NCBI RefSeq assembly: GCF_015291625.1
Contig: NZ_CP030047.1
Span: forward strand, 3,534,001 to 3,598,000
Origin: Bradyrhizobium sp. CCBAU 53421
GTDB taxonomy: Bacteria; Pseudomonadota; Alphaproteobacteria; Rhizobiales; Xanthobacteraceae
Reading direction: 5' to 3'
DNA length: 64,000 bases
Part shown: positions 1 through 8,452 of the stretch, in pieces
Numbering within the stretch: the stretch's first letter is position 1
How the letters are laid out: each line of letters begins with the position of its first letter
Position numbers and translations under genes: made by a program
Notes under the pieces: model-generated
Databases searched by the model: none
Seen by the model: only the letters and a program-made list of their open reading frames with translations
What the model was told of the DNA's origin: nothing

Positions 1-1
1 G

Positions 2-499
2 TCGCGCGACTTCCTGCTGACCGCGGTGCTCGCGGCCTCGGTGCTGTCGTTCGTCTCGATCCCGCTGTGCGGGCACATCTCCGATCAGATCGGCCGCAAG
101 AACATGTACATGATCGGCGCTGCCGTGACCGGCGTGTTCGGCTTCATCTACTTCGCGATGCTTAACACCGGATCGGAAACGATCATCTTCCTCGCGATCT
201 TCCTGTCGCTGATTCCGCACGACATGCAGTACGGCCCGCAGGCGGCCCTGATCGCAGAGAGCTTTACCGGTCGCCTGCGCTACAGCGGCGCCTCGCTCGG
301 CTACCAGCTCGCGTCCGTGATCGCCGGCGGTCCGGCGCCGCTGATCGCGGCGTGGCTGTTCGGCACCTATCATTCGTGGATCGCGATCGCGATCTACATC
401 GCGCTCTGCGCCGTCATCACGCTGGTTGCGACCGCGCTGATGACCGACTTCACCGGCAAGGACATCAATGCGGCCGGCGCGCATGAACGTCGGGCTTGA
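2..499 (+). CDS. MFS transporter, metabolite:H+ symporter type (C-terminal part)
   Basis: The reading frame is open from the window edge, so only the last 165 residues are present. It contains a loop with the MFS signature GHISDQIGRK between hydrophobic helices, followed by four to five membrane segments. The sequence HDMQYGPQAALIAESF resembles the metabolite:H+ symporter (MHS) branch of the major facilitator superfamily, which imports organic acids such as shikimate, alpha-ketoglutarate or proline/betaine. The substrate cannot be read from this fragment. The stop at 497-499 is followed within 10 bases by the next gene, so the two may be co-transcribed. Family is well supported; substrate is unknown. 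Confidence 0.85.
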   Translation, partial: SRDFLLTAVLAASVLSFVSIPLCGHISDQIGRKNMYMIGAAVTGVFGFIYFAMLNTGSETIIFLAIFLSLIPHDMQYGPQAALIAESFTGRLRYSGASLGYQLASVIAGGPAPLIAAWLFGTYHSWIAIAIYIALCAVITLVATALMTDFTGKDINAAGAHERRA

Positions 500-506
500 G
501 ACAGCA

Positions 507-896
507 ATGGAGCAGCAGATGATGAAATGGCGAAAGGAATCGGCGCTCGATCTCTATAACCTCGCCGCAGCGATCTTCCTGCTCGCTGCGCCGTGGCTGT
601 TCGTGCAGGCCAATCCGACCGCGGCGATCGATCTCAGGATCAGCGGCGCGGCAATCGCGGTCATGTCGCTGGCGGCGATCGTCGCGTTCTCGATCTGGGA
701 GGAATGGATCAATCTGTTCGTCGGATGCTGGCTGATTGCCTCGCCCTGGCTGCTTGGCTTCACGCATACCCGCGCGATGCATTTTGCCATCGCGGCGGGT
801 GCGGTGGTCGCGTTCATGGCGCTGCTCGAGCTGTGGCTCGAATACGAGAAGACGCATCTCGGTCCGGCGGCGCCGCAGGCCGTCGAACGGCACTAG
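507..896 (+). CDS. SPW repeat membrane protein
   Basis: A 129-residue integral membrane protein with four predicted membrane segments. It carries two copies of the motif that names the SPW family, APWLFV near residue 30 and SPWLLG near residue 80, each at the end of a helix and each preceded by tryptophan-rich turns. The function of the family is unknown. An earlier in-frame ATG at 483 would overlap the end of the MFS gene. The ATG at 507 is preferred because it follows a GAG-containing stretch and lies just after the upstream stop codon. Confidence 0.75.
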   Translation: MEQQMMKWRKESALDLYNLAAAIFLLAAPWLFVQANPTAAIDLRISGAAIAVMSLAAIVAFSIWEEWINLFVGCWLIASPWLLGFTHTRAMHFAIAAGAVVAFMALLELWLEYEKTHLGPAAPQAVERH

Positions 897-901
897 CACT
901 T

Positions 902-919
902 GCCCCGCGCGAGCGGGGC
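902..919 (+). terminator. GC-rich hairpin after the SPW gene
   Basis: A perfect 7-bp stem (GCCCCGC / GCGGGGC) with a GCGA tetraloop begins six bases after the stop codon at 896. It is followed by a pyrimidine-rich but not U-rich stretch, so it is a possible rather than a clear intrinsic terminator. Confidence 0.45.
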
Positions 920-935
920 TCGGCTCTCTTCCTTT

Positions 936-984
936 GAGCATGATCTTTTCGGAAAACCGCTTCGCACTTTTCCGGATCATGCTC
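936..984. repeat. Dispersed palindromic repeat, family 1
   Basis: A 49-bp imperfect palindrome with outer arms GAGCATGATC and GATCATGCTC and inner arms CGGAAAA and TTTTCCG around CCGCTTCGCAC. The same element occurs at 31616-31664 (opposite orientation) and 55370-55418 (same orientation). More diverged relatives lie at 23855-23899 and 44371-44412. It sits between convergent genes. Confidence 0.85.
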
Positions 985-1244
985 TAGCAACCGCGGCAAA
1001 TGCCTCTGATCTTGCGATCGACGATGGCATCTTCCTGGTCGATGATCTGCTGCGATGACGCCGCCGCTGCCGGAATGTCGGCGGCGCGCGGCTGGCGATG
1101 ACCGACCGGCGCCAACCATGGCCGCGTCGTGGTCTCGTTTGATGCGTAGACGCCGGGCTCCTGGACCACCGACTGTGCAAGGCAAGAACTCGCCATGGCC
1201 GCGGTCAGGATTGCAGCCAAGCCGAGTCGCGGAAGATCGCTCAT
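984..1244 (-). CDS. Small secreted hypothetical protein
   Basis: An 86-residue protein that begins with a hydrophobic signal peptide (MSDLPRLGLAAILTAAMASS, cleavage likely after CLAQ). The mature part of about 60 residues is polar and ends with the cysteine pair ICRGC. The start at 1244 is chosen because GGAG lies six bases upstream on the minus strand; an ATG at 1256 is also in frame. No family is recognised. The gene is divergent from the small secreted protein at 1456 and shares its promoter region. Confidence 0.55.
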   Translation of the reverse strand: MSDLPRLGLAAILTAAMASSCLAQSVVQEPGVYASNETTTRPWLAPVGHRQPRAADIPAAAASSQQIIDQEDAIVDRKIRGICRGC

Positions 1245-1330
1245 GAAAATCTCCATACAGTCATCGCCGCGTGCGCGGCCTTGATGAAATGGAGTGCCCC
1301 TATCGTTCCGGTATTCCCCGGTCCATCGAA

Positions 1331-1387
1331 CGTGATCAGTGATCAGGCGCTCGCGGTTCGGTGATCACGCGTGATGAAATAATTATT
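1331..1387. promoter_or_regulatory. TGATCA cluster and AT-rich palindrome in a divergent promoter
   Basis: Between the divergent genes starting at 1244 and 1456 there are three TGATCA palindromes (1333-1338, 1340-1345, 1362-1367). The last lies inside GTGATCAC (1361-1368). They are followed by the 10-bp palindrome AATAATTATT at 1378-1387. Such clustering is unusual in DNA this GC-rich and suggests an operator plus promoter. The regulator is not known. Confidence 0.35.
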
Positions 1388-1455
1388 CGGCGCCCACAGT
1401 CATTGGTCACAGGAGCCGAGCTTGGTCGGCTTCATCCACGTGCGGAGAAACCCCA

Positions 1456-1689
1456 ATGACCAAATTGACCTTCGTGACGCTTGCCCTGGTTGCGGCAGCA
1501 GCGTTCTCGGCTCAGGCGTCCGCCGCCAGCAACAATGCTGCGGCGCGGCGCGCCCATGCTTCGATGACGACAACGACGACGACACCGGTCAGCAGCAAGA
1601 CGACTGACTGCGTGCGCGCGCCGAACGTCGGATCGTTCGCGACCGCGCCCTTCACCGAGCCGCCCTGCATGCCCGGCACGATGCGCTGA
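1456..1689 (+). CDS. Small secreted Thr/Ala-rich hypothetical protein
   Basis: A 77-residue protein with a signal peptide (hydrophobic residues 5-22, ending AQASA) and a mature part of about 54 residues. The mature part contains a run of threonines (TTTTTT) and two cysteines. A GGAG ribosome-binding site lies eight bases before the ATG. No known family is recognised. A strong hairpin follows the stop codon. Its composition suggests a periplasmic or surface peptide, but no function can be assigned. Confidence 0.55.
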   Translation: MTKLTFVTLALVAAAAFSAQASAASNNAAARRAHASMTTTTTTPVSSKTTDCVRAPNVGSFATAPFTEPPCMPGTMR

Positions 1690-1703
1690 CCACGCGCAGC
1701 GGA

Positions 1704-1730
1704 AAGCCCCGGACCTCCGGTCCGGGGCTT
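1704..1730 (+). terminator. Intrinsic terminator-like hairpin
   Basis: A perfect 11-bp stem (AAGCCCCGGAC / GTCCGGGGCTT) with a five-base loop, 14 bases after the stop at 1689. It has a short TT at the 3' side of the stem but no long U-run. Confidence 0.65.
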
Positions 1731-1866
1731 CCCGGGCATGCGGGGTCGTCGGGATGCGGCCGGGATCGAGCGTGACCCACCTCACAGGCGGGCTGCTGCG
1801 ATCGTGCGAAGAGTGCGGCGTCGGAGCTGGCGCATGGTGCCCGGCCCGAGTTCAAGGAGGCGTCGC

Positions 1867-2133
1867 ATGACACGCAATTCGCTGATTGCTTTCGCTGCCG
1901 TTGTCGCGTTCGGCGTTGCCGCGCTGGGCTCAGCACAAGCGGGCAGGCTTCCCATGGCGCCGCCGAAGATGGTGGGCGCGAAACTGCCCCCGGGCGGTTC
2001 AGGCGGCCCGCATCGCCAGCCGGTCGATCCGCCGCCCTATCTCGGAACTGATTACAGCGGTGACAGTGCCGGCGGCAGCGGCGGCGGCGGGTATTTGGGC
2101 GATCCCAACCATCCCGGCCACGAGCAATTCTGA
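1867..2133 (+). CDS. Small secreted Gly/Pro-rich hypothetical protein
   Basis: An 88-residue protein. The start at 1867 has an excellent AAGGAGG ribosome-binding site six bases upstream. A signal peptide (MTRNSLIAFAAVVAFGVAAL, ending SAQAG) is followed by a proline-rich and then glycine-rich segment with GGSGGGG and PNHPGH. No cysteine or catalytic motif is visible. It is probably an extracytoplasmic low-complexity protein. No family is recognised. It ends 10 bases before a bidirectional terminator. Confidence 0.6.
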   Translation: MTRNSLIAFAAVVAFGVAALGSAQAGRLPMAPPKMVGAKLPPGGSGGPHRQPVDPPPYLGTDYSGDSAGGSGGGGYLGDPNHPGHEQF

Positions 2134-2143
2134 AAAAGCAAAC

Positions 2144-2166
2144 GGCCCCGAACAAGGTTCGGGGCC
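2144..2166. terminator. Bidirectional terminator between convergent genes
   Basis: A perfect 10-bp stem (GGCCCCGAAC / GTTCGGGGCC) with loop AAG lies between the stop codons of the convergent genes ending at 2133 (+) and 2196 (-). Confidence 0.7.
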
Positions 2167-2195
2167 ACGGTGTGCTGGCGGATCGGATCCGGAGA

Positions 2196-2897
2196 CTACT
2201 CCGGCTTGCCGATCGAAACCTTCAGCGTGCCGACGCCGTCGACGCCGCATTCGAGCTTGTCGCCCACTTGCAGCTGCGAGACGCCGGCGGGCGTGCCGGT
2301 CATGATGATGTCGCCGGCGGCGAGCTTCACCTGCTGCGAGAGCTGCCAGATGATCTCAGGCACGTTCCAGATCAATTCGGTGAGGTCGCCCTTCTGCGCT
2401 TCCTTGCCGTTGACGGTGAGCCAGATCTTGCCGCTCGCGGGGTGGCCGATCTTCGAGGCCGGCTGGATCGCGGAGCAGGGCGCGGAATAGTCGAACGACT
2501 TGCCGATCTCCCAGGGCCGCTCCTTCTTGCGCGAGGCGATCTGCAGGTCGCGGCGGGTCAGGTCGATGCCGACGGCATAGCCGTAGACATGCTCGAGCGC
2601 CTTGTCGGCGGGAATGTTGAGCCCGCCGCTCTTCATCGCCACCACCAGCTCGACCTCATGATGCAGGTCCTTGGTCAGTGGCGGGTAGGGGATCGTCGCA
2701 CCATCAGGCACCAGCATGTCGGCATGCTTGCCGAAGAAGAATGGCGGCGCCCGCTCGTCATTGCCCATCTCCCTGATATGCTCGAGATAGTTGCGGCCGA
2801 CGCACCAGATGCGGCGGACCGGATAGCTGCCGGATTCGCCGACGACGGGGAGCGAGGGCTGCGGGGGAAGCGGAATGACGGTGGAGGCAGCGTTCAT
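2196..2897 (-). CDS. Fumarylacetoacetate hydrolase family protein (fumarylpyruvate hydrolase-like)
   Basis: A 233-residue cytoplasmic protein matching the length and motifs of the single-domain FAH family. The metal site is visible as HHEVELVVAM (about residues 79-88), the downstream acid in YAVGIDLTRRD, and the TGTPAGV loop near residue 200. Family members cleave C-C bonds in diketo acids, for example fumarylpyruvate in the gentisate pathway, or decarboxylate oxaloacetate. The short form with WCVGRNY near the N terminus resembles fumarylpyruvate or acylpyruvate hydrolases. No other aromatic-degradation genes are adjacent, so the substrate is open. It is convergent with the gene ending at 2133. 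Confidence 0.85.
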   Translation of the reverse strand: MNAASTVIPLPPQPSLPVVGESGSYPVRRIWCVGRNYLEHIREMGNDERAPPFFFGKHADMLVPDGATIPYPPLTKDLHHEVELVVAMKSGGLNIPADKALEHVYGYAVGIDLTRRDLQIASRKKERPWEIGKSFDYSAPCSAIQPASKIGHPASGKIWLTVNGKEAQKGDLTELIWNVPEIIWQLSQQVKLAAGDIIMTGTPAGVSQLQVGDKLECGVDGVGTLKVSIGKPE

Positions 2898-3044
2898 GAA
2901 CGGGTCCCGGAGGGTTGAGGGAGGGAGCGCGGGCCGTATTTACGCGGTTACGGCGCTGGCGGCTAGGGGCTGCGGCTGCTTCAGACGCAGACGTGAGGTC
3001 AGCTTTCCGCCGAGCGCGGCCGCCCTTGGCCAGCGAGAGCGGTG

Positions 3045-4238
3045 ATGCCGATGCGGAGGTGGCTTTCGATCGGCCTTGCCTTGGTTGTCGCGGTCGTGTT
3101 CGCCGCCGCCGTTCGGTTCTTTGTGGTGGCCCCGGAACGGATCGACCGTGGGCAGAACAAGGTCCAGCACGTTGCCGTGGGCATCACGCCGGCCGCGCAG
3201 GCCTTGCAGGCGACGCTCGACGTCGCCGACATGCATGCGGACAGCCTGTTGTGGAAGCGCAACCTGATCGCGCGATCGGATCGCGGTCATATCGATCTGC
3301 CGCGTCTGATCGAGGGCCACTACGCGCTGCAGGTGTTCTCGTCGGTCACCAAATCGCCCAAGGGCCAGAACTACGATGCCAACGCCGGCGACACCGACAC
3401 GATCACGAACCTCGCCATCATCGATCTGCAGCCGATGCGGACGTGGTTCTCGTTGCTGCAGCGCTCGCTATGGCATGCCGAGAAACTGCACAGCTTCGCC
3501 GACAAGTCCGCCGGACGGCTTCGCGTGATCACGACACCGGCCGACATCGACCGCCTGCTCGCGGACCGCAAGAGCGGCATGACGGTGGTTGGCGGAATGC
3601 TCTCGATCGAGGGCCTGCAGGATCTCGAGGGCAACATCGATAATCTCGACGTGCTCTACGCCGCCGGATTCAGGATGGCGGGCCTTGCGCACTTCTTCGA
3701 CAATGATGTCGCGGGCTCGATGCACGGCGTGGCCAAGGGCGGATTGACGCCGCTCGGCCGGCAGGTGGTGCAGCGGATGGAGGCGAAGGGCATGATCGTC
3801 GATCTCGCCCATGCGAGCCATGCTGCGGTCGCCGACGTGCTGGCGATGGCGACGCGCCCGGTGGTCTCGAGCCATGGCGGGGTTCAGGCGACCTGCAAGG
3901 TCAACCGCAATCTCACCGACGACGAGGTCAGGGGTGTCGCGCGGACCGGCGGCGTGGTCGGCATCGGCTTCTGGCAAGGTGCGGTCTGTTCGCTCGACCC
4001 GAACAATGTCGCACGCGCGATTGCCCATGTCCGCGACCTGGTCGGGATCGACCATGTCGGCCTCGGCTCGGATTTCGACGGCTCGACCACCACGGGATTC
4101 GATGCGGGCGGGATTGCCGCCGTGACCCAGGCGCTGCTGTCGAGCGGGTTCTCCGAGGACGAAATCCGCAAGGTCATGGGCGGCAACGTCCTGCGCGTGC
4201 TGCGCGCAGGCATTGTCGCAAAGGACGCGAAGGGATGA
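3045..4238 (+). CDS. Membrane dipeptidase, peptidase family M19
   Basis: About 397 residues. An N-terminal hydrophobic anchor (residues 5-30) places the enzyme on the periplasmic side of the membrane. The zinc ligands of renal-type dipeptidases are all visible: DMHAD (H and D) near residue 65, SIEG (bridging Glu), DLAHAS (His), SSHGG (His) and GSDFDG (Asp). Such enzymes hydrolyse dipeptides, including D-amino-acid dipeptides, and some bacterial ones act in peptide nutrition. Starts at GTG 3042, ATG 3045 and ATG 3051 are in frame. The ATG at 3045 is used here because the start cannot be resolved. An exact-repeat terminator follows the stop. Confidence 0.88.
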   Translation: MPMRRWLSIGLALVVAVVFAAAVRFFVVAPERIDRGQNKVQHVAVGITPAAQALQATLDVADMHADSLLWKRNLIARSDRGHIDLPRLIEGHYALQVFSSVTKSPKGQNYDANAGDTDTITNLAIIDLQPMRTWFSLLQRSLWHAEKLHSFADKSAGRLRVITTPADIDRLLADRKSGMTVVGGMLSIEGLQDLEGNIDNLDVLYAAGFRMAGLAHFFDNDVAGSMHGVAKGGLTPLGRQVVQRMEAKGMIVDLAHASHAAVADVLAMATRPVVSSHGGVQATCKVNRNLTDDEVRGVARTGGVVGIGFWQGAVCSLDPNNVARAIAHVRDLVGIDHVGLGSDFDGSTTTGFDAGGIAAVTQALLSSGFSEDEIRKVMGGNVLRVLRAGIVAKDAKG

Positions 4239-4241
4239 GCC

Positions 4242-4288
4242 TTAGAGCTGCGTTCCGATAGAGCCGAAACGCAGCTCTAAATTCTTTT
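4242..4288 (+). terminator. Intrinsic terminator after the dipeptidase gene
   Basis: A perfect 13-bp stem (TTAGAGCTGCGTT / AACGCAGCTCTAA, 4242-4254 with 4268-4280) is followed by ATTCTTTTC. It starts three bases after the dipeptidase stop codon. Confidence 0.75.
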
Positions 4289-4290
4289 CT

Positions 4291-4344
4291 TGACGCGTTT
4301 TCTTCACGCGAACCGAAATTCCACTTCGCTCAAAAACGCTCTAG
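4291..4344. repeat. Dispersed repeat, family 2
   Basis: A 54-bp element beginning TGACGCGTTTTCTTCACGCG and ending ACGCTCTAG. A second, diverged copy in the same orientation is at 17603-17653. The last bases of this copy supply the stop codon of the minus-strand ABC transporter gene (4341-4343). Confidence 0.7.
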
Positions 4345-6152
4345 CCGGCGGCGCTGATCGGCGCCAGCGCCAGCGGCGACGGGTCGTGGTGGTGCTGCAG
4401 GCGGAAGAACGAGGCGTAGCGGCCGCCGCGGCGCAGCAGCTCCTCGTGACGCCCGCGCTCGACGATCTCGCCGCCCTCGACCACCAGGATCGCATCGGCA
4501 TGCATGATGGTGTGCAGGCGGTGCGCGATCACGATCGTGGTGCGGCCCTGGCAGAGATGCTCGATCGCCTCCTGCACCTGCTTCTCGGACTCCGAATCGA
4601 GCGCGGCGGTGGCCTCGTCGAGCAGGATGATCGGCGCGTTCTTGATCAGCGCGCGGGCGACCGCGATGCGCTGGCGCTGGCCGCCGGACAGTTGGGTGCC
4701 GTGCTCGCCGACCGGGGTATCGTAGCCGAGCGGGAAGCTCATGATGAAGTCGTGCGCGCAGGCCGCCTTGGCGGCGTCGATGATCTCGGCCTCGGTGGCG
4801 CCCAGCTTGCCGAAGGCGATGTTGGCGCGGATGGTGTCGCGGAACAGATAGACGTCCTGGCCGACATAGGCGGTCTGCTGGCGCAGCGACTTGCGCGACA
4901 CCTGCGAGATCGACTGTCCGTCGATCAGGATCTCGCCCTCGCGCGTCTCGTAGAAGCGCAGCAGCAAAGCGAGCACCGTCGACTTGCCGCCGCCGGAGGG
5001 GCCGACCAGCGCGGTGACCTTGCCGGGCTCAGCTGTGAAGCTCATCCGGTTCAGCACCGGCTCGCCGGGCCGATAGGCGAAGCTGACGTCGCGCAGTTCG
5101 ATCCGCGCGTCGGAGAGCTTGAGCGCCGGCTTGTCGTCGTCGGCCTGCTCGCTCGCCGGGCTGTCGACGACCTCGAGCAGCATCCGCGCGCCGACCAGCT
5201 GGCTGTTGAGGTCGATGTTGAGCCGCGCCAGCCGCTTGGCCGGCTCGGTCGCCATCAGAAAGGCGGTCAGGAAGGTGAAGAACTGGCCCGGCGTGGAGCC
5301 GAGCGCCACCACGCTGTAGCCGCCGTACATCAGGCAGCCGGCGACCGCGAAGCCGCCGAGCATCTCCATCAGCGGATTGGAGCGGTTGGCGACGCGTGCC
5401 ATCTTGTTGGCGTTGCGCTCGACGATCGCGATGTTCTCGTCGATCCGCTGCTGCATGGTGTCTTCCAGCGTGAACGCCTTCACGGTGCGGATGCCCTGCA
5501 GCGATTCCTGCATCGTCTCCATGATGTCGGCGGTGCCGGTGAACTGGTTGTAGGCGAGCCCCTTGATCCGCTTCACCAGCCTGCGCAGCATCAGCATCGC
5601 CGGCGGCACCGCCACGAGCCCGATGAACGACATCAGCGGGTCCTGCCAGACCATGACCGCGAGCATACTGATCAGCATCAGAAAGTCGCGGCCGATCGCA
5701 TTGACCAGCATGTTGAGCACGTCGGTGATCGACTTGGCGCCGGCGGTGAGCCGCGCCAGGAACTCCGACGAGTGCCGCTGCGAGAAGAAGCCGATGCTCT
5801 CGCTCATCAGCTTGGCGAACAATTGCCGCTGGTTCCGTGCCAGGATGGCGTTGCTGATCTTCGACAGGATCACCATGTGGCCGTAGGTCGCCACGCCCTT
5901 GATGAACAGCAGCACCACGGTGATGCCGGCGAACATGGCGATGCCGGGGATGTTCTTGTCGACATAGGCCTGGTTGATCACCTGGCCGAGCACGTAGGTA
6001 GCGCCGGCCGTCGAGCCGGCGGCAACGGCCATCAGGGCGAACGCCGTCAGATAGCGCCGCCAGTAGGTGATCCCCTGTTCCGTGACCAGACGGCGAATCA
6101 GGATCGCCGCGCCATAGGGATCGTCGGTAATTTTCTTTGGAAACTGAGCCAT
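4341..6152 (-). CDS. ABC exporter, fused permease and ATPase (MsbA-like)
   Basis: A 603-residue half-transporter of the type I exporter family, expected to work as a homodimer. Residues 1-330 hold six membrane segments. The C-terminal half carries Walker A (GPSGGGKST), Q-loop, signature LSGGQRQR, Walker B (IILLDEATA) and the switch histidine (IAHRLH). Position next to galE and LPS genes suggests export of lipid A-core or another lipid-linked glycan, as for MsbA. Family members also export drugs or peptides, so the substrate is inferred from context only. The C-terminal tail contains HHHDPSP. It lies 108 bases downstream of galE on the same strand. Confidence 0.88.
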   Translation of the reverse strand: MAQFPKKITDDPYGAAILIRRLVTEQGITYWRRYLTAFALMAVAAGSTAGATYVLGQVINQAYVDKNIPGIAMFAGITVVLLFIKGVATYGHMVILSKISNAILARNQRQLFAKLMSESIGFFSQRHSSEFLARLTAGAKSITDVLNMLVNAIGRDFLMLISMLAVMVWQDPLMSFIGLVAVPPAMLMLRRLVKRIKGLAYNQFTGTADIMETMQESLQGIRTVKAFTLEDTMQQRIDENIAIVERNANKMARVANRSNPLMEMLGGFAVAGCLMYGGYSVVALGSTPGQFFTFLTAFLMATEPAKRLARLNIDLNSQLVGARMLLEVVDSPASEQADDDKPALKLSDARIELRDVSFAYRPGEPVLNRMSFTAEPGKVTALVGPSGGGKSTVLALLLRFYETREGEILIDGQSISQVSRKSLRQQTAYVGQDVYLFRDTIRANIAFGKLGATEAEIIDAAKAACAHDFIMSFPLGYDTPVGEHGTQLSGGQRQRIAVARALIKNAPIILLDEATAALDSESEKQVQEAIEHLCQGRTTIVIAHRLHTIMHADAILVVEGGEIVERGRHEELLRRGGRYASFFRLQHHHDPSPLALAPISAAG

Positions 6153-6260
6153 CCGCGTTCCATTGACGGCGGGCCGTGCCGGCCGTCAGGGTTGCGGACC
6201 TCCTTGCCCGCTTGGCGGGGCTTTTTCAAGTATAATAACGGCGTGATAACGGCTTGATTT

Positions 6261-7274
6261 TTAGGCCGATTCTGCCTGTCGCGCGGAGCCTCCGCGGTCC
6301 CGGAACAGTTTCTCCTCCCAGGCCAGCGCGTGGCTCGCAATGGTCTCGAGATCGTCGTAGCGCGGGGTCCAGTCGAGAGCTGAGCGGATCCGCGTGGTAT
6401 CGGCCACCATGGTCATGATGTCGCCGGGCCGGCGCGGCGCATAGGCGACCGCGAAATTGCGCATCGAGACCCGGCGCACCGCCTCGATGGTCTCGAGCAC
6501 GGAATAGCCGCGGCCGTAGCCGCAATTCATCGTCACCGATTGTCCGCCGCCGCGCAGATAGGACAGCGCCGAGCGATGCGCCTCGACGAGGTCGCTGACA
6601 TGGATGAAGTCGCGTATGCAGCTGCCGTCCTGGGTCGGATAATCGGTGCCGAACACGTCGATCTTGGCGCGCTGGCCGGTCGCGGCCTCGACCGCGATCT
6701 TGAGCAGATGGGTGGCGCCGATGGTGGCAAGACCGACGCGGCCCTTCGGGTCGGCGCCGGCGACGTTGAAGTAGCGCAGCACGACGTAGCTCATGTCGTG
6801 GGCGGAGGCGACGTCGTGCAGCATGATCTCGGTCATCAGCTTCGACGAGCCGTAGGGCGACAGCGGACGCGTCGGCGCGATCTCCGGCACCGGCACGTGG
6901 TCCGGATTGCCGTAGACGGCCGCGGTCGAGGAGAAGATGAAGCGGTTGACGCCGCCCTTCACCGCGGCGTTGAGCAGACTGCGCGTCGTCATGGTGTTGT
7001 TGCGGTAATAGCCGAGCGGATCGCGCATCGAGTCCGGCACCACGACCGAGCCTGCGAAATGGATGATGCTGTCGATGCCGTGCTGTGCGATCACGCCCTC
7101 GACGAGGTTCTCGTCGCCGGCGTCACCGATGAACAGCGGAACACCTTCGGGCAGGAACGCGGAGAAGCCGGTCGAGAGATTGTCGACGACGACGACGCTC
7201 TCGCCGGCATCGACCAGCGCATGAACCATGTGACTTCCGATATAGCCGGCACCGCCGGTCACGAGCACGGTCAT
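6261..7274 (-). CDS. galE: UDP-glucose 4-epimerase
   Basis: A 337-residue extended short-chain dehydrogenase/reductase with the NAD-binding motif GGAGYIGSH at residues 7-15, the SSTAAVYG segment and the catalytic YGSSK. The length and the C-terminal RPGDIMTM motif match GalE/ExoB. It interconverts UDP-glucose and UDP-galactose in the cytoplasm, supplying galactose for LPS and exopolysaccharide. It is divergent from the glycosyltransferase at 7406 and is followed on the same strand by the ABC exporter. Confidence 0.93.
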   Translation of the reverse strand: MTVLVTGGAGYIGSHMVHALVDAGESVVVVDNLSTGFSAFLPEGVPLFIGDAGDENLVEGVIAQHGIDSIIHFAGSVVVPDSMRDPLGYYRNNTMTTRSLLNAAVKGGVNRFIFSSTAAVYGNPDHVPVPEIAPTRPLSPYGSSKLMTEIMLHDVASAHDMSYVVLRYFNVAGADPKGRVGLATIGATHLLKIAVEAATGQRAKIDVFGTDYPTQDGSCIRDFIHVSDLVEAHRSALSYLRGGGQSVTMNCGYGRGYSVLETIEAVRRVSMRNFAVAYAPRRPGDIMTMVADTTRIRSALDWTPRYDDLETIASHALAWEEKLFRDRGGSARQAESA

Positions 7275-7405
7275 GGATAGAGCTCTCCCGATATCTTTAA
7301 CGGATGATGCTAGCGGGAGTGCGGTGAAGAGGGGGTTTCGCCGCGGCCGAACTGGCCACTATGCTTAATGTTGCGTATAGGAACTGGCACGAAACGGAGA
7401 CTTGC

Positions 7406-8452
7406 GTGCCGATCGAGAACACAGCTGCCGGCGAGCTTGAGCTCATCGTGCCCAATCTGCACCGACGCTATTCGGGTGTCACCGCGACCAACCGCATGGT
7501 CGCGCCGAAGCTTGCCAGGATGTTTCGCGCGGCCTGGCTCGGCTCGCATCGGCCCGACGGCATCGACGCGATGGGATTTGCCGATCTGATGCGGCTGTGG
7601 CGGCGCGCGCGGCCAGTGATCTGGCACGCGCGGCGCAATGACGAGATGATTGCGGGGCTGTTGCTGCGCGCGCTCGGCTGGCCGCTGAAGCTGCTGTTCA
7701 CGTCGGCCGCGCAGCGGCATCACACCTGGCTGACGCGCTGGCTGATCAGCAACATGGATGCGATCATCGCCACCAGTCCGCTGTCGGCCTCATATCTCAA
7801 GCGCGACGCCACCGTGGTGATGCATGGCGTCGACACCGACCGTTATGCGCCGCCGGCCGATCGTGCTGCTGCCTTCGCCGAAAGCGGATTGCCGGGGCGC
7901 TATGCGATCGGCTGCTTCGGGCGGGTGCGCGCGCAGAAGGGCAGCGACGTGTTCGTCGAGGCGATGTGCCGGCTGCTGCCGCGCCATCCCGATTTCAGCG
8001 CTGTCATTGTCGGCGCCGTGGTGCCGGAGCAGCTGGCGTTTGCCAATGAGCTGAAGCGCAAGATCGAGGCTGCCGGGCTGCAATCGCGCATCGTCATTAC
8101 GGGCGAATTGCCGATCGAGGATGTCGTGCGCTGGTACCAGCGGCTGACGATCTACGCCTTCACCTCGCGCAATGAAGGTTTTGGCCTGACCCTGATCGAG
8201 GCGATGTCGGCAGGTGCGGCGCTGGTGGCAGCGCGCGCGGGCGCTGCCGAGTTCGTGGTCGAGGATGGCCTCACCGGCGTGCTGACGCCGCCCGGCGATG
8301 CCGACGCGCTGGCGGCCGCGCTCGAGCCGTTGATGCGCGATCCGGCCGCGGCCGCGGCGATGGGGGCGCGGGCGCGCCAACGAGTTGTGGATAAGTTCAG
8401 CCTCGATGCCGAGGCGGGCGCGATCGCGGAGGTCTATCGTTCGTTGATCTGA
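7406..8452 (+). CDS. Glycosyltransferase family 4 (LPS core mannosyltransferase-like)
   Basis: About 348 residues with a GT-B fold of the GT4 type. The C-terminal half contains GCFGRVRAQKG, EGFGLTLIEAMSAG and TGVLTPPGD, the usual nucleotide-sugar binding and EX7E segments. N-terminal residues such as HARRNDEM and TSAAQRHH resemble rhizobial LpcC/LpsB-type core transferases. The GTG at 7406 is preferred because GGAG lies six bases upstream; an ATG at 7361 is also in frame. The gene is convergent with waaF and overlaps its 3' end by 19 bases. Family is sure; the donor (possibly GDP-mannose) is inferred. Confidence 0.85.
   Translation: MPIENTAAGELELIVPNLHRRYSGVTATNRMVAPKLARMFRAAWLGSHRPDGIDAMGFADLMRLWRRARPVIWHARRNDEMIAGLLLRALGWPLKLLFTSAAQRHHTWLTRWLISNMDAIIATSPLSASYLKRDATVVMHGVDTDRYAPPADRAAAFAESGLPGRYAIGCFGRVRAQKGSDVFVEAMCRLLPRHPDFSAVIVGAVVPEQLAFANELKRKIEAAGLQSRIVITGELPIEDVVRWYQRLTIYAFTSRNEGFGLTLIEAMSAGAALVAARAGAAEFVVEDGLTGVLTPPGDADALAAALEPLMRDPAAAAAMGARARQRVVDKFSLDAEAGAIAEVYRSLI

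Noticed and set aside
6200..6229. A GC hairpin followed by TTTTT between galE and the ABC exporter
   Set aside because: The T-run is on the plus strand, where no gene ends; on the minus strand, where both genes are read, no U-run follows the stem.
4290..6257. A 655-codon plus-strand open frame
   Set aside because: It is antisense to the ABC exporter, whose Walker, signature and H-loop motifs are unambiguous.
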